Part shown: in pieces, positions 1 to 11,269 of the stretch | How positions within the stretch are numbered: position 1 is the stretch's first letter | Layout: each line of letters opens with the position of its first letter | Made by a program: the position numbers and the translations under genes | Notes under the pieces: model-generated | What the model was told of the DNA's origin: nothing | The model's database searches: none | Seen by the model: the letters and a program-made list of their open reading frames with translations, nothing else | NCBI GenBank assembly: GCA_036362985.1 | Contig: JAYGXS010000001.1 | Coordinates: forward strand, 20,333,849-20,397,848 | Direction: 5' to 3' | DNA length: 64,000 bases | From: Ligula intestinalis | Taxonomy: Eukaryota; Platyhelminthes; Cestoda; Diphyllobothriidea; Diphyllobothriidae

Positions 1-300
1 CGGTTTTTGCATGAGCTTCCTTCCAACTATCTGGAAAAAGGCTGTTTTGCAAAAATCTCTACTTAAGTAGTATGCATTTTTCTCCCTGATTTTCACTGCG
101 CTTATAATAAAAATATACTTTAGTGCAAAAGTTTGCAAAATATTCCTTATTTGATTCGTTTGGTGGCAAATAATGCCCTTTGTGAAACTTTTACGTGCAG
201 TTTAAAAAAGGTTTCTAATTATGAATATTTTTACGAATATAAACTGGGTATTCATAAGGCAACACTGTCACGAATGTTCGGGAATTAGAGCTTTTGGTAA
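1..300 (+). repeat. AT-rich dispersed repeat, partial copy at window edge
   Basis: Shares AAGTAGTATGCATTTTTCTC, TTTTCACTGCGCTTATAA and the TTGATTCGTTTGGTGGCAAA block with the copies at 44925 and 49545. It is cut by the window start or truncated. Confidence 0.52.
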
Positions 301-634
301 CCTGGTATATATATATTATTTCTACTACTCAGCAATGAAATTCAGTTGTTAGGACTAGCAATATACATTCTACTGATGTTGTGACTTACTTGATAAAAGC
401 CCCTGACACGTGTTTCGGCAGCATTCTGCCACTGCTTGACACAGATACGAGAGTCCGGCTCATTCGCTGGTGCCCCAGCTTTTCCTGTTTGCTTTCTGGT
501 TGATATGCCGGGTTTGAAAGTTCAGCTTCTTAATTTATTTTGAAATGTATTGCTGCACTCCATATAAATCAATATAAATATATGGGCTTTACCGATCTGG
601 CAGAGGAAAAAGTGAGGTCCGTTTCGCTTAGGAG

Positions 635-790
635 CCCACACTTAGAGCCCATATAGGCAGTCGCACAGTGACTAATAGGCTAGGATGGAATGGATCTGAC
701 AAAGCAAATGATACCGGAGTGCCAATTTCTGGCTTGTTTGCCATCAACAAGTGTTGAAACCTCTAAGATTCGAAGTTGGAACCTTTGGTC
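635..790 (-). repeat. SINE family 2, diverged minus copy
   Basis: AGGAGCCCA, GCAGTCGCACAGTGACTAAT, AGGCTAGGAT and TTTCTGGC parallel 28380-28500. The head is degraded. Confidence 0.42.
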
Positions 791-1259
791 ATTGAGGTTG
801 CCACCCTACCATTGCACCGCGGGCTCGTTGGTTTCTCGGTTGTGCTCGCGAATATGATGGAACTGGGGTATTCATCCAATGTATCTGAGGCTGGGTGTGA
901 TTGCCTGATGATGACTAACAAGACGAAATGGCCATTTCGGTCTCCTTTTGCTTTGTTGGATCCATTCCATGCATCAGTATATGATGATGATGAGGATGAG
1001 AACTTTATTTTGATGGTAATATCAAACTTTCAGCAAAAAATGGCTCCATTCACGGAGAGCAAGAATTTAAGTAAATTAAGGGGTCCGAAAACTCCAGAAA
1101 GAAAGGTCAAAGATCACAAAAACCTCAAAGTCAGAAGTCTTAATAATATGTTTATTATGCCAGTTTACAGGCAATTGTAAAGAGTTGGTAATGCACCTCT
1201 TGGGCGCCTTCCAAAACCTCGAAGACCGGAAAAAACCTAAAACAAACTACCTTTGTTGC

Positions 1260-1810
1260 CGCCAGTATTGGTTTTGGTTGTGTCGACATGGTTATCACAT
1301 CAGTTATGGAATCAGGTCGGCCTTCAGCTTCTGAATTTCCGTTTCTTCACACGTGAGGAAGCGTGCTAAGAATGGGAGTATCGACTTCTGTTAGGCCGAT
1401 GTACGACATGTCAGATGTCGGAAGTTTCGGCGCGTCGTACGAGAAGACTTCGCAGCCATTAGTTCGGAGTGGAGAGGGTGAGCGTCCTTACTAAGAATAC
1501 GGTCCACGAAATTCTTGACCGACTTAAAATGTCGCTGAATTATAAGGTCAGCTAAAAAAGCATAGGAATAGCCGGCAGCTGAAGAGAGCATGCGGAGAAT
1601 ACGTTAAATAATAATAAGATCTTTCTAGAGTAGTGCTGGAAAGGTAACTAGAGAGCAGTAAAGAATGAGAGGGAGGATACAAGCGTCAATAAAATGCCAG
1701 ATGAGGGCTTGTGGGGTGCGATAAAAACGGAAGAAACCGAAATTTGATGCATATATTTGGGGCGCATCCCCCACAGCCGTGACAGAATACTGGCAAAACA
1801 TACATCTGGG
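1260..1810 (-). pseudogene. CR1/jockey-like LINE, 3' end of reverse transcriptase ORF
   Basis: The minus frame at 1391-1591 reads SSAAGYSYAFLADLIIQRHF...DRILSKDAHPLHSEL. This is the C-terminal tail seen after the reverse transcriptase of flatworm CR1/jockey-like LINEs, where a terminal DPxHPLHxEL block is common. No catalytic motif is present. A second copy of the same segment lies at 11270-11700 and aligns over several hundred bases, including non-coding positions. The fragment is 5'-truncated, as usual for LINE copies, and carries in-frame stops outside the quoted frame. Confidence 0.55.
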
Positions 1811-2884
1811 CCTTTTAGCTAGTATCTGAGCTGTTAGTATGGTATGTTACAACAGCAATACATACTACTACCGTTTGTCCGTTGGCAGCATGTGTATACT
1901 ACACGATTAGACTGCAGTGGCCGACAGGTTCAGCTCAAATCTACATTAAATTACGGTCGATGTCTATAGGCCTTAGATAAACTGATGTATATTGAGTACA
2001 GAAATTAATTTCTTAAGATATTAAGAGGGTTATTTTAGGAAAGAATGCGAGAATGAATGTCTTATGCTCACCTAACGATAAATTGCGTCTTCCTTGATTT
2101 TTACCTCTGCAAGCAGTGCTTCAATTTTACAGAGTTTTGCATTTATGAGAATACTTGAACCGTTTGCGCATTGACAGACATAGCCTTCTGGCGTCAGATT
2201 GGATAATGCTGCCCACGTTGTGTGAACCGTGCTTAATATGCCAATTATCGGGTCGAAAGCTATGGGCGTCGTAGTCTGCCCTTTTTGTGACCCTGTGAAC
2301 ACGCGCTCAAACCTATACTGGCCTTAGCGGAGCACACGTTGCCTAGAAATATATTTTGCCTTTAAATAAACCGCTAGTTCCTGTTAAGTTAACTTCTAAT
2401 GCCTCATTCATGTGAGTTCCGATTTTATACATTAATGACATCTTAAGAACGAGTAAGAGTCACACTACTCCAGTACTACTTCAAAATATGTATAATACTG
2501 TGCGAGAGGACTCAGGGTTTCATATTCAGCTTATTCTGTTGTATGACGCTCACGACTTTGTCTTCGCTCGGTAGTATAGATAAACGATTTAGCTACCGTT
2601 TTTTTCATAATATAGGGCACACTGTCAACAAATGGTTGATTTCTGAACTTTCTTCTTAAGTGAAGCGCACCGGACTCAGAGACGCACTAAGAGAAACAAA
2701 ACATTTAGATATGTCAGTCGGTCATTCAGTCAAACTTTATTGAATACATCCCAAATAACTGTCGAGCTTGTTCAGATGTTACAGTTTACAAAACAGTCTA
2801 ATACCACTAAATCAAACGTTAGCGTATTTACAATCACTCTCAAGACTAGTTAGTTATAACATATAAACTGCAACACAATACATT

Positions 2885-3867
2885 CACTTTTTCCGTTAAT
2901 TCCTCGTCCAGCAATATTTCAAATTCCTCCTCTCCGGTGTCCAATTTGAACCATTGGGCCATTTTGGCATCCATCATGCCCGGATCACTCTCGTCATTAT
3001 CCAAGTCAGTTTCATTGCTGTTACCTGGCAGTTCACTGATGATTCCGACCTTCGTGATAGCTCAGATCAGGGTTGAGACTGACGTATATTTCTCTCTCAT
3101 CCAGTCACATACCCTTTTCTCGTCCATCAAACCTTTCGGGTAAGCTTGGACGATGACGCCGGCTGGAAACTGTTTTTTTAAGCAAAGTATTCAACTTGAA
3201 AGTGATCTTGGCTGGAAGTTTCTGATGATTGGCCTGGTAACCGAGAAATACAGTGAAGGATGGTTTCTCGTTTCTTGTAGTATGTATAGACACCGTTTTA
3301 GTCCCCGTTTTCAGCACAATGCGGTTAATAGGGGTATAAAAGGTGAGGGGAAACTCGTCCCTGTTAGTAATGGGCTCTGGCCGGATCTTCATTTTAGTGA
3401 ACCTGTTTTTGCAGTATGCGTAGAAAGTGGCCAGCTTTTCTTCCTAATCTTTTGACAGTTGTTTCAAGATGTTAATTAGTGTGCTTACGGAGAGATAACT
3501 TCTTATCGTAACGCAAAAGCGCGTCGAAAGTCATTAATAATAAAATCCCTAGTTCAGTTTTTGCTTTCATTCGAATAGAGACTATTGTGACGTTTCTACC
3601 TGCTATTGTCTATTCAGTAACTTGTTTTAATTTGTCCTCCAACTGTAGCCACCTCGTTTATTTCCCTCGAAAGATCTGTTTAGACTTTCTTACTTGGCGC
3701 ATGCAATTCTCTTGCTTCCTCCATTTTCAAACCATTGACTAATTGATGTCGAATTCTCTCACAGTTGCTCCATTCTCATATTCTACTGCATCACTGATAG
3801 CCTTGAGGGAAAAGTCCGGGTCATAGGCGTGTTTCTTGAGCGATGCTATTTTGGGGTTCATGCACAT
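2885..3867 (-). pseudogene. pogo/Tigger-type DDE transposase, decayed and internally deleted
   Basis: Reading on the minus strand, a start-like ATG at 3867 leads into KKHAYDPDFSLKAISDAVEY, the N-terminal helix-turn-helix of pogo/Tigger transposases. A CENP-B-type DNA-binding segment follows near 3665-3560 (RWLQLEDKLKQVTE, with stops). The catalytic domain comes next at 3400-3140: ITNRDEFPLTFYTP keeps the first catalytic Asp, and KTVSIHTT, NEKPSFTV and KLPAKITFK match the family core. A frameshift near 3170 leads to VIVQAYPKGLMDEKRV. The segment with the second and third catalytic acids is missing: the sequence jumps to VGIISELPG and an acidic C-tail. In-frame stops and the deletion make it inactive. 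It may be kin to the element at 7913-9203. Confidence 0.72.
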
Positions 3868-3939
3868 TTTGTAATATAATGGTGAAACACAGTATATATT
3901 ACGAATAGAAGTAAATATGCGTGCCCAGGTTCTTTTTGC

Positions 3940-4616
3940 AAAGAAGAAGACGCGATCTCTGGAACGATAGTTTTTCTGAGCTACCATGCGTGCACGTGTC
4001 ATGCAACTCAAAGACCTACTGGATGTAGGTGAACAGTCTGGCGTCATTTATCAGGTATCACCTCGCGACTGTTCTTGCCATTATACAGGGCAGACCGGGC
4101 GAAGAATTAGCTCGCGAATAACGGAGCACAAACGGGCAGTGTGGAGAGGTGACCCACTTTCCCAGATCGCTACCTTCACTCTGGAAGAAAGCCACGAATT
4201 CGACTTCTCGAACACACGGATAATGGCACGAGCCAGTAATAAGACGGGGCGCGAACTGCTGAAGGCCTGAGTGTCAGATCTTAACTCCATAAACAGGCAT
4301 GTGGATATATCGCCCTATAATTTTGCCATCCGTGCCCGTGACTAGAAGCCAGGGCCCAGATCCTCTACAAGCATGCAGGCTGCCACGTCAAGGTCCCACG
4401 CCGTAACTCCAGGGACGCGCGCAGGAGACACACGATAAGATAGCCTGAGAATGGACGTAGCGTGGACATGGAGGAATCACAGATTGCCACCCTTCACCAA
4501 CCCCATTTACGCGTAGCCAACGCTTGCTGCTTGCTCATTTTCTCTGGCGATGGCTTCTCGTGTGGAGTCGAATGCTCAAAAAAAATCTATCGTTCCAGAG
4601 ATCGCGTCTTCTTTTT
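3940..4616. mobile_element. PLE fragment bounded by 30-bp inverted repeats
   Basis: A near-perfect 30-bp inverted repeat (3940-3970 and 4587-4616, core CTATCGTTCCAGAGATCGCG) brackets a plus-strand PLE piece. At 3986-4270 the frame encodes a GIY-YIG endonuclease N-half (GVIYQVSPRDCSCHYTGQTG, then ISSRITEHKRAV). After a stop it continues as SDLNSINRHVDIS, the usual PLE C-terminal segment. The reverse transcriptase is absent. The repeat abuts the N-terminus of the pogo-like transposase at 3867. Confidence 0.62.
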
Positions 4617-4699
4617 TACAACAGTATAAATTACTCCACGACCCCTCTGACTACGGATTAACGCAGCGCGATGGATCACACAAAATTATTTCGAGGTCA

Positions 4700-7080
4700 G
4701 TAACCGGAATTATTGGATACACAAAGCACTCTGGGTTATAAGGCGTACTGTCGTTTCTTAAAGACAATTCGAGGTTTTCAAGTGCGCCCTATAACCCGGA
4801 AAATACGGTAATTATCCTCGGGTTTTAGAAGAGGGTGCAGGTAGTCACTCACATAAAAAAACTAGATCATCAGTTGCGCCGGTATAAAAAAATCTGGTTT
4901 TGTTGGCGATTCTCACTTAGCTCTAAGTTGGAACTCGTCAAGCAAGACATCCAGTCCCCAGTGAAAGATATTTTGCATTATTGTTTACGGTTAATTTCCC
5001 AGGCATTAAAGTAACATCGATAGATGGGCAGCCCCCTCCCCACGGCTGGCATCTTTAGGCAGGAAACATGCCTGGAACTGGATCCAGGGTGCTAAGCAGG
5101 GTCCTTACCCCTAAATGACGGTTATCTATTCACTCTGTCGTGATTAAGCCTGTGACAAACTCCAGTCAGATGCACTCGCGCAAATTGATCTGAAAAGAAG
5201 TGCTTTATGTTAAGGAGTTTGCTTATTTCTGTAGTACCATGACTTGGCTGAATAGCAAGCGTGGGAAGATTTTTTGTTTTTCAAAGTCCTGTGTGCAAGT
5301 CTAGTCAAAATGAGGAATCACAGCTCCATTACTACAAGGCCATTTTTCTATGGTGAGCACAGTAGACGAACAAAGTAAAAGATCCGAGTCATGGCTGAAT
5401 GCTTTACGAGAAGATTATAGAGACGCACTCATTACGCACAGAAGCAGACAAAGGGTTTTAAAATTGGTCAGCGACAGCATGGCACGTAAAACAAAGTGAT
5501 TTAGTCATCAATTTATCATAAGACTATTGTCTATTACGTGTATTCTCTATTCACTTGCGAGAAAAAAAGATCACCTGGTAAATTCTGAGTATTGTATTGC
5601 AATTGATTATTATTTCTGAGGCAATGTTTCCGCAACGCTAGCATTAATAAGACAATAATTAGACAATTAGATAACGTGATACTTGTTCGAAAATTCACGA
5701 GTACAACTCGATTTTCCGAAGATCTTCTTTCTTTTCATCATATCATCTCGGAATGCAACTTACTTCACTTATCCAATTAGATAACAGTAATTAGAAATGT
5801 TGCAAATCAATAAGAAAAACTAGAATTGAATAAATAATGATTTTTGCTTAGTGCAGCCTTTCTCAGGTGATCGAAAAAATTTCTTGTTTAAATCCCGGCG
5901 TGACTGAAATATGCGAGAATTATCGTACATACATGTATACTCCTTTCTAATCAGAAACACCTTTCGGAATTTTGTGTTAAGGTCTATGAGACAGAACGAT
6001 TACTAGATGTCCTAAGGAACAAGCGCACGCGTTCTTGCTAAGCTCCTGACCTGCCCTGTCACAACTGGCCATCACACTGGTAATTTCCAAAGAGCATGAA
6101 GCCGGAAACGAAAACGCTGGGACAAACTGTGCACTGGCTTGCAGTTACGTTCGTTTCATCCCAGGTAAAACACCTTCTCTGTGGAACTTGGAAGTATGTA
6201 CTTAATCGGAGCAGTCGTTTGTTTGGCATAATTAGCGTCTATTGCAAATAGAAACTACCCGAGTAGAGCAGGACAATGACATGCAAACCATGCATTTGTT
6301 TTGCTATTCATCCTACTGAATCATTCATGCCGTCTACCAGGCTAAATTTTTACTTAAGGCCCTCTCTTAAGTCTTTGTTAAAGAACGTACTGAAATCGAG
6401 CGTTTCGCAGAATGTGGTGAGCGCTTACAGCACGCGGAGAACGCTTCAACAGTAGCCGTTGCACTTCTTACCTCAACCTGAATCGCAAGGAAAAATATCG
6501 AGGCAACCATGCGATGCTAGGTGGTGAAGTGAAAAGGTCAATATCTGGAGTTACCTATCAGATGCAGCGAACAGAAACGAGATTTGAAAAAAAGAGTAAA
6601 GGTATTTTAGCCGTGGATGTTCCTCCGCGCCCTAGTTATTGCATGCGCAAAAAGACTTGTCAACACCTACAAGCTTACAAGGCCAAACTAATCGCGAGAA
6701 TGCGACAAAAGCATAAACTGCCAGCCGATTGGTTTGTATCCCTTTGGCCAAAAGTCATCTGTAGCGATATCGCCACAAAACTGTGCAGCATTTATAACGC
6801 CTTCACAGATAAAAACTTTTCGCAAAGGGAATAAAAATGCCTGACTACCCAGCCGCAGTCGCTCCAGTTTTCAGCACAGACGATTTACTAATACAATTGA
6901 ACATGCAACAATTTGCGAATCCATATTCGGTGCTGAGGCTAAATTTGGCCAAAGCAAGTTGCCGCTCGGGGAACAGACAGGCCACCACATCATCCTATGC
7001 GAGCACCGCAGGGCCAGATGGTTACTGCTGACGCAACGAATCAGCACACCAGACTACATGGTACATAGTCTATTTTAGGA
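4700..7080. other. Stretch without a recognised gene
   Basis: This is AT-rich sequence with scattered short ORFs. A plus ORF at 6514-6834 (106 codons, with C and K/R-rich patches) has no family match that I can name and is followed by more short ORFs. No tRNA, repeat boundary or promoter was identified. Confidence 0.4.
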
Positions 7081-7129
7081 AAATTAAATGTCCCTACAGT
7101 ATGAGGCAGCGATAACTTTGTTCTCACAA

Positions 7130-7480
7130 GTTGACCAAGTTGTACAATTTAAAAGCAGTATGAATAAATTGCCAAACATTACTTTATGCAGGCCCATTTC
7201 GCTGCCGTAAACAATCTCGTCATTGGAAACATTTTTGAAATCGATCGAAAATTCTTCTTCAAGTACAAAATTAAAAAAAAAACAACGTATTATGCTACCA
7301 ATCAAGTACAAAAAAGAATATTTCTGTGCATGCTCTCGATAAAATATAGTTGAATTTATAAGAACACCGGCACTCAGTGAGGAAAATGAATGCTGTCTAC
7401 GTAGCCACTTTCGCAAAAGATAATTCTTGAAGTGAAATCCTGACGTCACTGAAATATATGTGTCCCAAAAATGCATACTT
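7130..7480 (+). repeat. AT-rich dispersed repeat, 3' part
   Basis: Matches 49960-50180 (CTCGTCATTGGAAACATTTTTGAAA against CTCATTATTGGCAACTCTTTTGAAA, TTCAAGTA, CAAGTACAA.AAA, GTAGCCA.TT). The minus 130-codon ORF across it reflects AT-rich sequence, not a gene. Confidence 0.5.
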
Positions 7481-7912
7481 ATTTGAAATAGTTGTAAACT
7501 TGGTGTTAATTACCATTTTATTATTTCAAAAGTGTAACAATATTTAAAACTATCATATTATTGAAGCATTGTTTTCCCAAAAGAAAGTTGTTTAAGGCGA
7601 AGATCACTAGAATAGCAGAATTTAATGACGTCAAAAAAATTTCGTGACCTTTCATTCAGCTTCAGATGGTTGTTGCCTATTAATAAGTGAATAAACTGTC
7701 CAATTAAGTGTCAGCCGCGAAGGGTGAAACTTGATAGGTAAGGGGAGTAGAAGCAATTAGCCATAGATGTTGGCGCATGATGAGGGGTAGAGGAGGGGGA
7801 GGGGAGGTAGTAGTCACAGCATGGCGGTTCATGATAGTGCATGATCAAGACAGCCTGTAGGACGTGGTTAAAAGAGGGCGGGGGGGGGAATTGGTTAGGG
7901 GACAGGGTAATA

Positions 7913-9203
7913 CAGTAGTCGCCGGCTATTAAGCCCAACTCGGGCCCAGACCAAATTGGGCTTAATAAATAGCAGGTGCAATAACCAAAAAGTCCTAGTT
8001 TTTGATAAGCAAACGCAGGATAGGCACTATACATTACATACGTACTGTATTATGTGTAGAGCTTGGTTATGTGATCCAATGGTCTGTATGCACATGCAAT
8101 GCCAGTCTTCAGCCAACCGCGGTCCCTGCGGCCTGGAAGGCGCTGGCGCTTTCTCTCACTTCTGACTCCCTGTTGGTGACTGCGCTCGCGCTCCCACTGG
8201 GTTTCAGGCCTCACTGCGGGTGCCCGAAAAGCTAGGCGGTCACTATGCGGTGGGGGAGAGAGTGAGGTCGACCTCGGCGCGATTCTTCCCTCACTATAAT
8301 AAATCTGAATGCGTCTGAATCTATCACGGTGCGCTAAAAGCCGTGGCTTGGAGGGTCTGCCAACTGACGGGAAAACTCGGCCCCCCACGTAGCTGCTCCT
8401 TCCGTACGCGTGTGTCTGTGTGTGCTACGGGAGGAGAGGGAGGACTGAGAGTCAGGCTGCAATGGCTCCCTCTTAATGTGGCCTTTATGGCGCTCCCGGG
8501 CAGTCGGGAGCATACCTAGCGAGATGGCTGTGTCAAGTGTGCGCGTGCTGAGTGTTTATCGCGCCAGCCATCTACACCCTCCCTCATCCCCGGTCTTATT
8601 GACTTTGTCTTTACACCGGATACGGAGGTGGGAGTGGCGAGCGAGTGGGTAGATTCTGCGCAAGTCTGCCTAAACTCCTGTTTTTTCCTCGCGCCAGTTC
8701 TCTGCGTCGCTCCCGCTTGCTGTCGCTTGCGTATTGCTTGCCCAGCTCGCCTCTGTGTCAGTTGCGGCTTGCTTCAGCGTTTGCTGCGGCTTGTTGGAGC
8801 GCGTGGTACCCATCGTCGAAATCGACGGGGGAACTGTCGCTTGGTTATGTACAAGAAGAGAGTGCTTTTTGTCTGTATTTTACGTAATAACAAAAGCAAA
8901 AAATGATTTACGACACGTTTAAACAAGCAATCAAGTGTCAGTTGTTTTGAAGGAGTACTCTTTGATGTCCTTCTCCAGGCACCAGAAATCGTCGAGTTTT
9001 GTGAAATCCGATGCCTGTAGATCGCGCTGTGCACGCAGAGAGATGATAATCTTACCCTATCCTGTTGGCAAACTGGGCTTTGCAGTCGGCGAATGGGCTT
9101 ATTAGCCGGCGGATTTTGCTGTGTAAAATTTCATCCTAATCTGAATTGGGCTTAATACGCGGCTGGGCCTATTAACCATGGGCTTATAAATCGGCAACTA
9201 CTG
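7913..9203. mobile_element. 1.29-kb pogo/Tc1-type non-autonomous DNA transposon (MITE-like)
   Basis: The ends are imperfect terminal inverted repeats. The left starts CAGTAGTCGCCGGCTATTAA; the right, reverse-complemented, starts CAGTAGTTGCCGATTTATAA. Both continue with GCCCA, about 20 of 25 positions matching. The flanking bases are TA on both sides (7911-7912 and 9204-9205), the target-site duplication of the Tc1/mariner/pogo group. The uninterrupted PLE copy at about 29810 confirms the insertion point. GGGCTTAATA-type motifs recur near both ends, as transposase binding sites often do. The interior is CpG-rich and has no long ORF. Mobilisation by a relative of the transposase at 2885-3867 is inference. 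Confidence 0.75.
8420..8830 (+). repeat. CpG-rich repeat, second copy inverted at 35380-35690
   Basis: The interior of the 7913 element shares many blocks with the reverse complement of 35380-35690, for example CTGAGAGTCAGGCT, then CTTAATGTGGCC, and further on TGGACATCGTCGA against TACCCATCGTCGA. Either the 35-kb copy is an older relative of the same transposon or both captured a common repeat. Confidence 0.55.
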
Positions 9204-9489
9204 TAGTCAGTCTTAAGGGTGATGAGAAGACGTAAGCGGGAATGAGTTTATCGATCGTTACCACGGCAATGTGAGGTTGATCACATGGTCCAGCTGCTAA
9301 CATAGTTTTGGTTTTATTCTCGGTATTGCAGCGGCCTCCGCAAAGCGCAGGAGACGCGCAGTCGTCACCCGTAGTACGACCTCATCTGCAGTCGGTTGGT
9401 CGACTGTATGGCCAATGTCCACTAAGTGCTTCGTGATTGAACTCTTGGGTACTTTATGTTCCGCCCTGAGCACTCTATTTTCCCAAACG

Positions 9490-9790
9490 GATGCCCATTT
9501 TTACCCAGGCACTGCTGACAACGCGAAGCAATGGAATCCCACACATAATGAAAAAAAATTTCCGTAGATTTTGGCGCAATCATTTTCACTGGCTTCTGTC
9601 AGTTCAGCGACTGTTGCAGGTTTCATACCGTAGACCTCATCTGTTACGTATCCCAATGGCAAAATATAATCATGGGAGGTCTGGTGAACGAGGAGGATAT
9701 TCAAAACAACATGGCGATGGTAATGTGGGGGTGCCCCATCTTGCTAAAAATATAATTGATCATCTTCATAATCTCCTCTAGCGGTTGGCA
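9490..9790 (-). pseudogene. mariner/IS630-type transposase, C-terminal relic
   Basis: On the minus strand the sequence reads QDGAPPHYHRHVVNILLV, then PLGYVTDEVYGMKPATVAEL and AKIYGNFFSLCVGFHC. QDGAPPHY is a signature of the DDE catalytic core of a widespread invertebrate mariner-type family; GY..D.VY..KP.T..EL normally follows the SPDLTPLDFFLWG block, which is deleted and frameshifted here (family knowledge). The catalytic region is therefore lost. It adjoins the PLE that begins near 9490. Confidence 0.62.
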
Positions 9791-9799
9791 TTAGCCTGA

Positions 9800-11260
9800 A
9801 AAATAATCAAATGATAAGTCGAGAAGTCAAGTTCGGTAAACATATGTTTTCAGTAAATCATCATCAGGCCAAAAACGTTTGCAGCGTAATTGAAACTGTA
9901 CAGAAATGTAGTTGAAGTTTCATGAGATAGGAAATTTACAGTATTAGCTCATCCGACAAATTTCCATTTGTACTTCACTCTTAAAAATAGGGTAATAATG
10001 TTGTGATATAAAAAAGTCTGCGATAAAACACTTTGCGTCCCAAAACTTTAACTGATTGAAACTTGTCCAGTCTACGTTCCCAGTGGATGGCATAGAGTAT
10101 TTATTGTTACTTGACAGCGTTTTCACTAGGGTAACCACTCGAGGATGTACTATTTTCTGTTAGTTTTTCCAATGGCTTTTAGTGCGTTTCCGAATAAACA
10201 TATTTGAATGCCCATTAATTGGTTGGTCGCACTAAGAAATAAATAAGTGAAGGTCTGCTGATTGGGCACAAAACGTAGTAGTAATTCGTAAAGCAGATGC
10301 TGATTGTCATTTAGAAATAGCTAAATCATTCCATAGTTAAACAGGTACTTAATCACCGTTACTACATTTCACTGATCTTCCAAACTGCTGGATGGTGAGC
10401 GTGCCTTGCCTCTAACCAATTCTGCTCCCGCTGCCACACTTGCCTCGTTTAAGCTGATCACGATTTAAACTTGCGGCGCTTCCGATTTTGGACTAGTTTT
10501 ATTCGCAAGTCGATTAAAAGGGGATCTGGCTGAACCAGTTTGCTTTTTATTGTAAAGTAAGGGATTAAATTCGTACTTTTTCACTTTCAATGCTTTAGGT
10601 AAATAAATACAGTAACATATTTAGTACTTATTTCTTGAACAGACTTGTCATATTTAGTAGCTGACATTTGGTCCAAGCTTTGCTCATAATAATTCCCTTA
10701 TTTTATAGAGTACGGCAGGATTTCTGCAAAATTTAAAGAAGTTTGCTGGAAGCATTCCATTCTAAATGTCTCATATAGAACAGCTGAAGAGCACATACTT
10801 AAGGAAGCCTATGGTGAACATATTATCGCAATGAAAGAACACGCAGTAAATGTTTTGAATGCGTTGACTGTGGTGATTTTGAAAGGAACAAAAAACGAGT
10901 TTACAGGACAGCTAGAAAAGTTATTAGATGGAGAATGGAAAAATTTATCGATCACATCCATGTCAAACGTCTGAAGAAATTGAAGAAGTAGGTCCAACGT
11001 TGCCATCGGTTCACACGCAAGGGAATGATACAAAAAATAGGCAGCTACACACTGCATAAATTGACCGGAAGAAAATGAAAAAGCGTCGAACCACCCGAGG
11101 GAGAGGAGCACGCTTCATTTTTCATATAGCACCCATAGTTTTTAGCAGAAGTGGTGACTAAAGTCACGGAATAAACTAACAAAGTACGGAGGAATCTATA
11201 GATTTACATAAAATAGACCTTGTTTATGGATACAGTTCCAGTCAAAGTGTCTGTGTTTCA
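9800..11260. other. AT-rich stretch with no recognised gene
   Basis: The part at 9850-10140 resembles the 3' portion of the AT-rich dispersed repeat (shared TTTCATGAGATAGG with 45715 and 50350). It also holds a CTGATGA motif on the minus strand near 9865. The remainder shows nothing coding or repetitive that I can name. Confidence 0.4.
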
Positions 11261-11269
11261 GTCTCCTTA

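Larger units (their letters stand above)
7590..9490 (-). mobile_element. PLE 3' portion split by a later insertion
   Basis: The two flanks, 7590-7912 and 9204-9490, are together collinear with the PLE copy at 29520-30020, which lacks the insertion. In the minus frame of the right flank one reads NRVLRAEHKVPKSSITKHLVD to PRIKPKLC, stop, QLDHVINLTL. This is the C-terminal part of a GIY-YIG endonuclease and aligns with the intact ORF at 16351-17043. The left flank is 3' UTR, including a G-rich run at 7870-7890. The N-terminal side stops near 9490 at a mariner-like relic. Confidence 0.68.

Noticed and set aside
6514..6834. 106-codon plus ORF followed by a second ORF, considered as a gag-like gene
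   Set aside because: No zinc knuckle, protease motif or adjoining pol was found; similarity could not be supported.
7084..7476. 130-codon minus ORF
   Set aside because: It lies in the AT-rich dispersed repeat; other copies have stops at matching positions.
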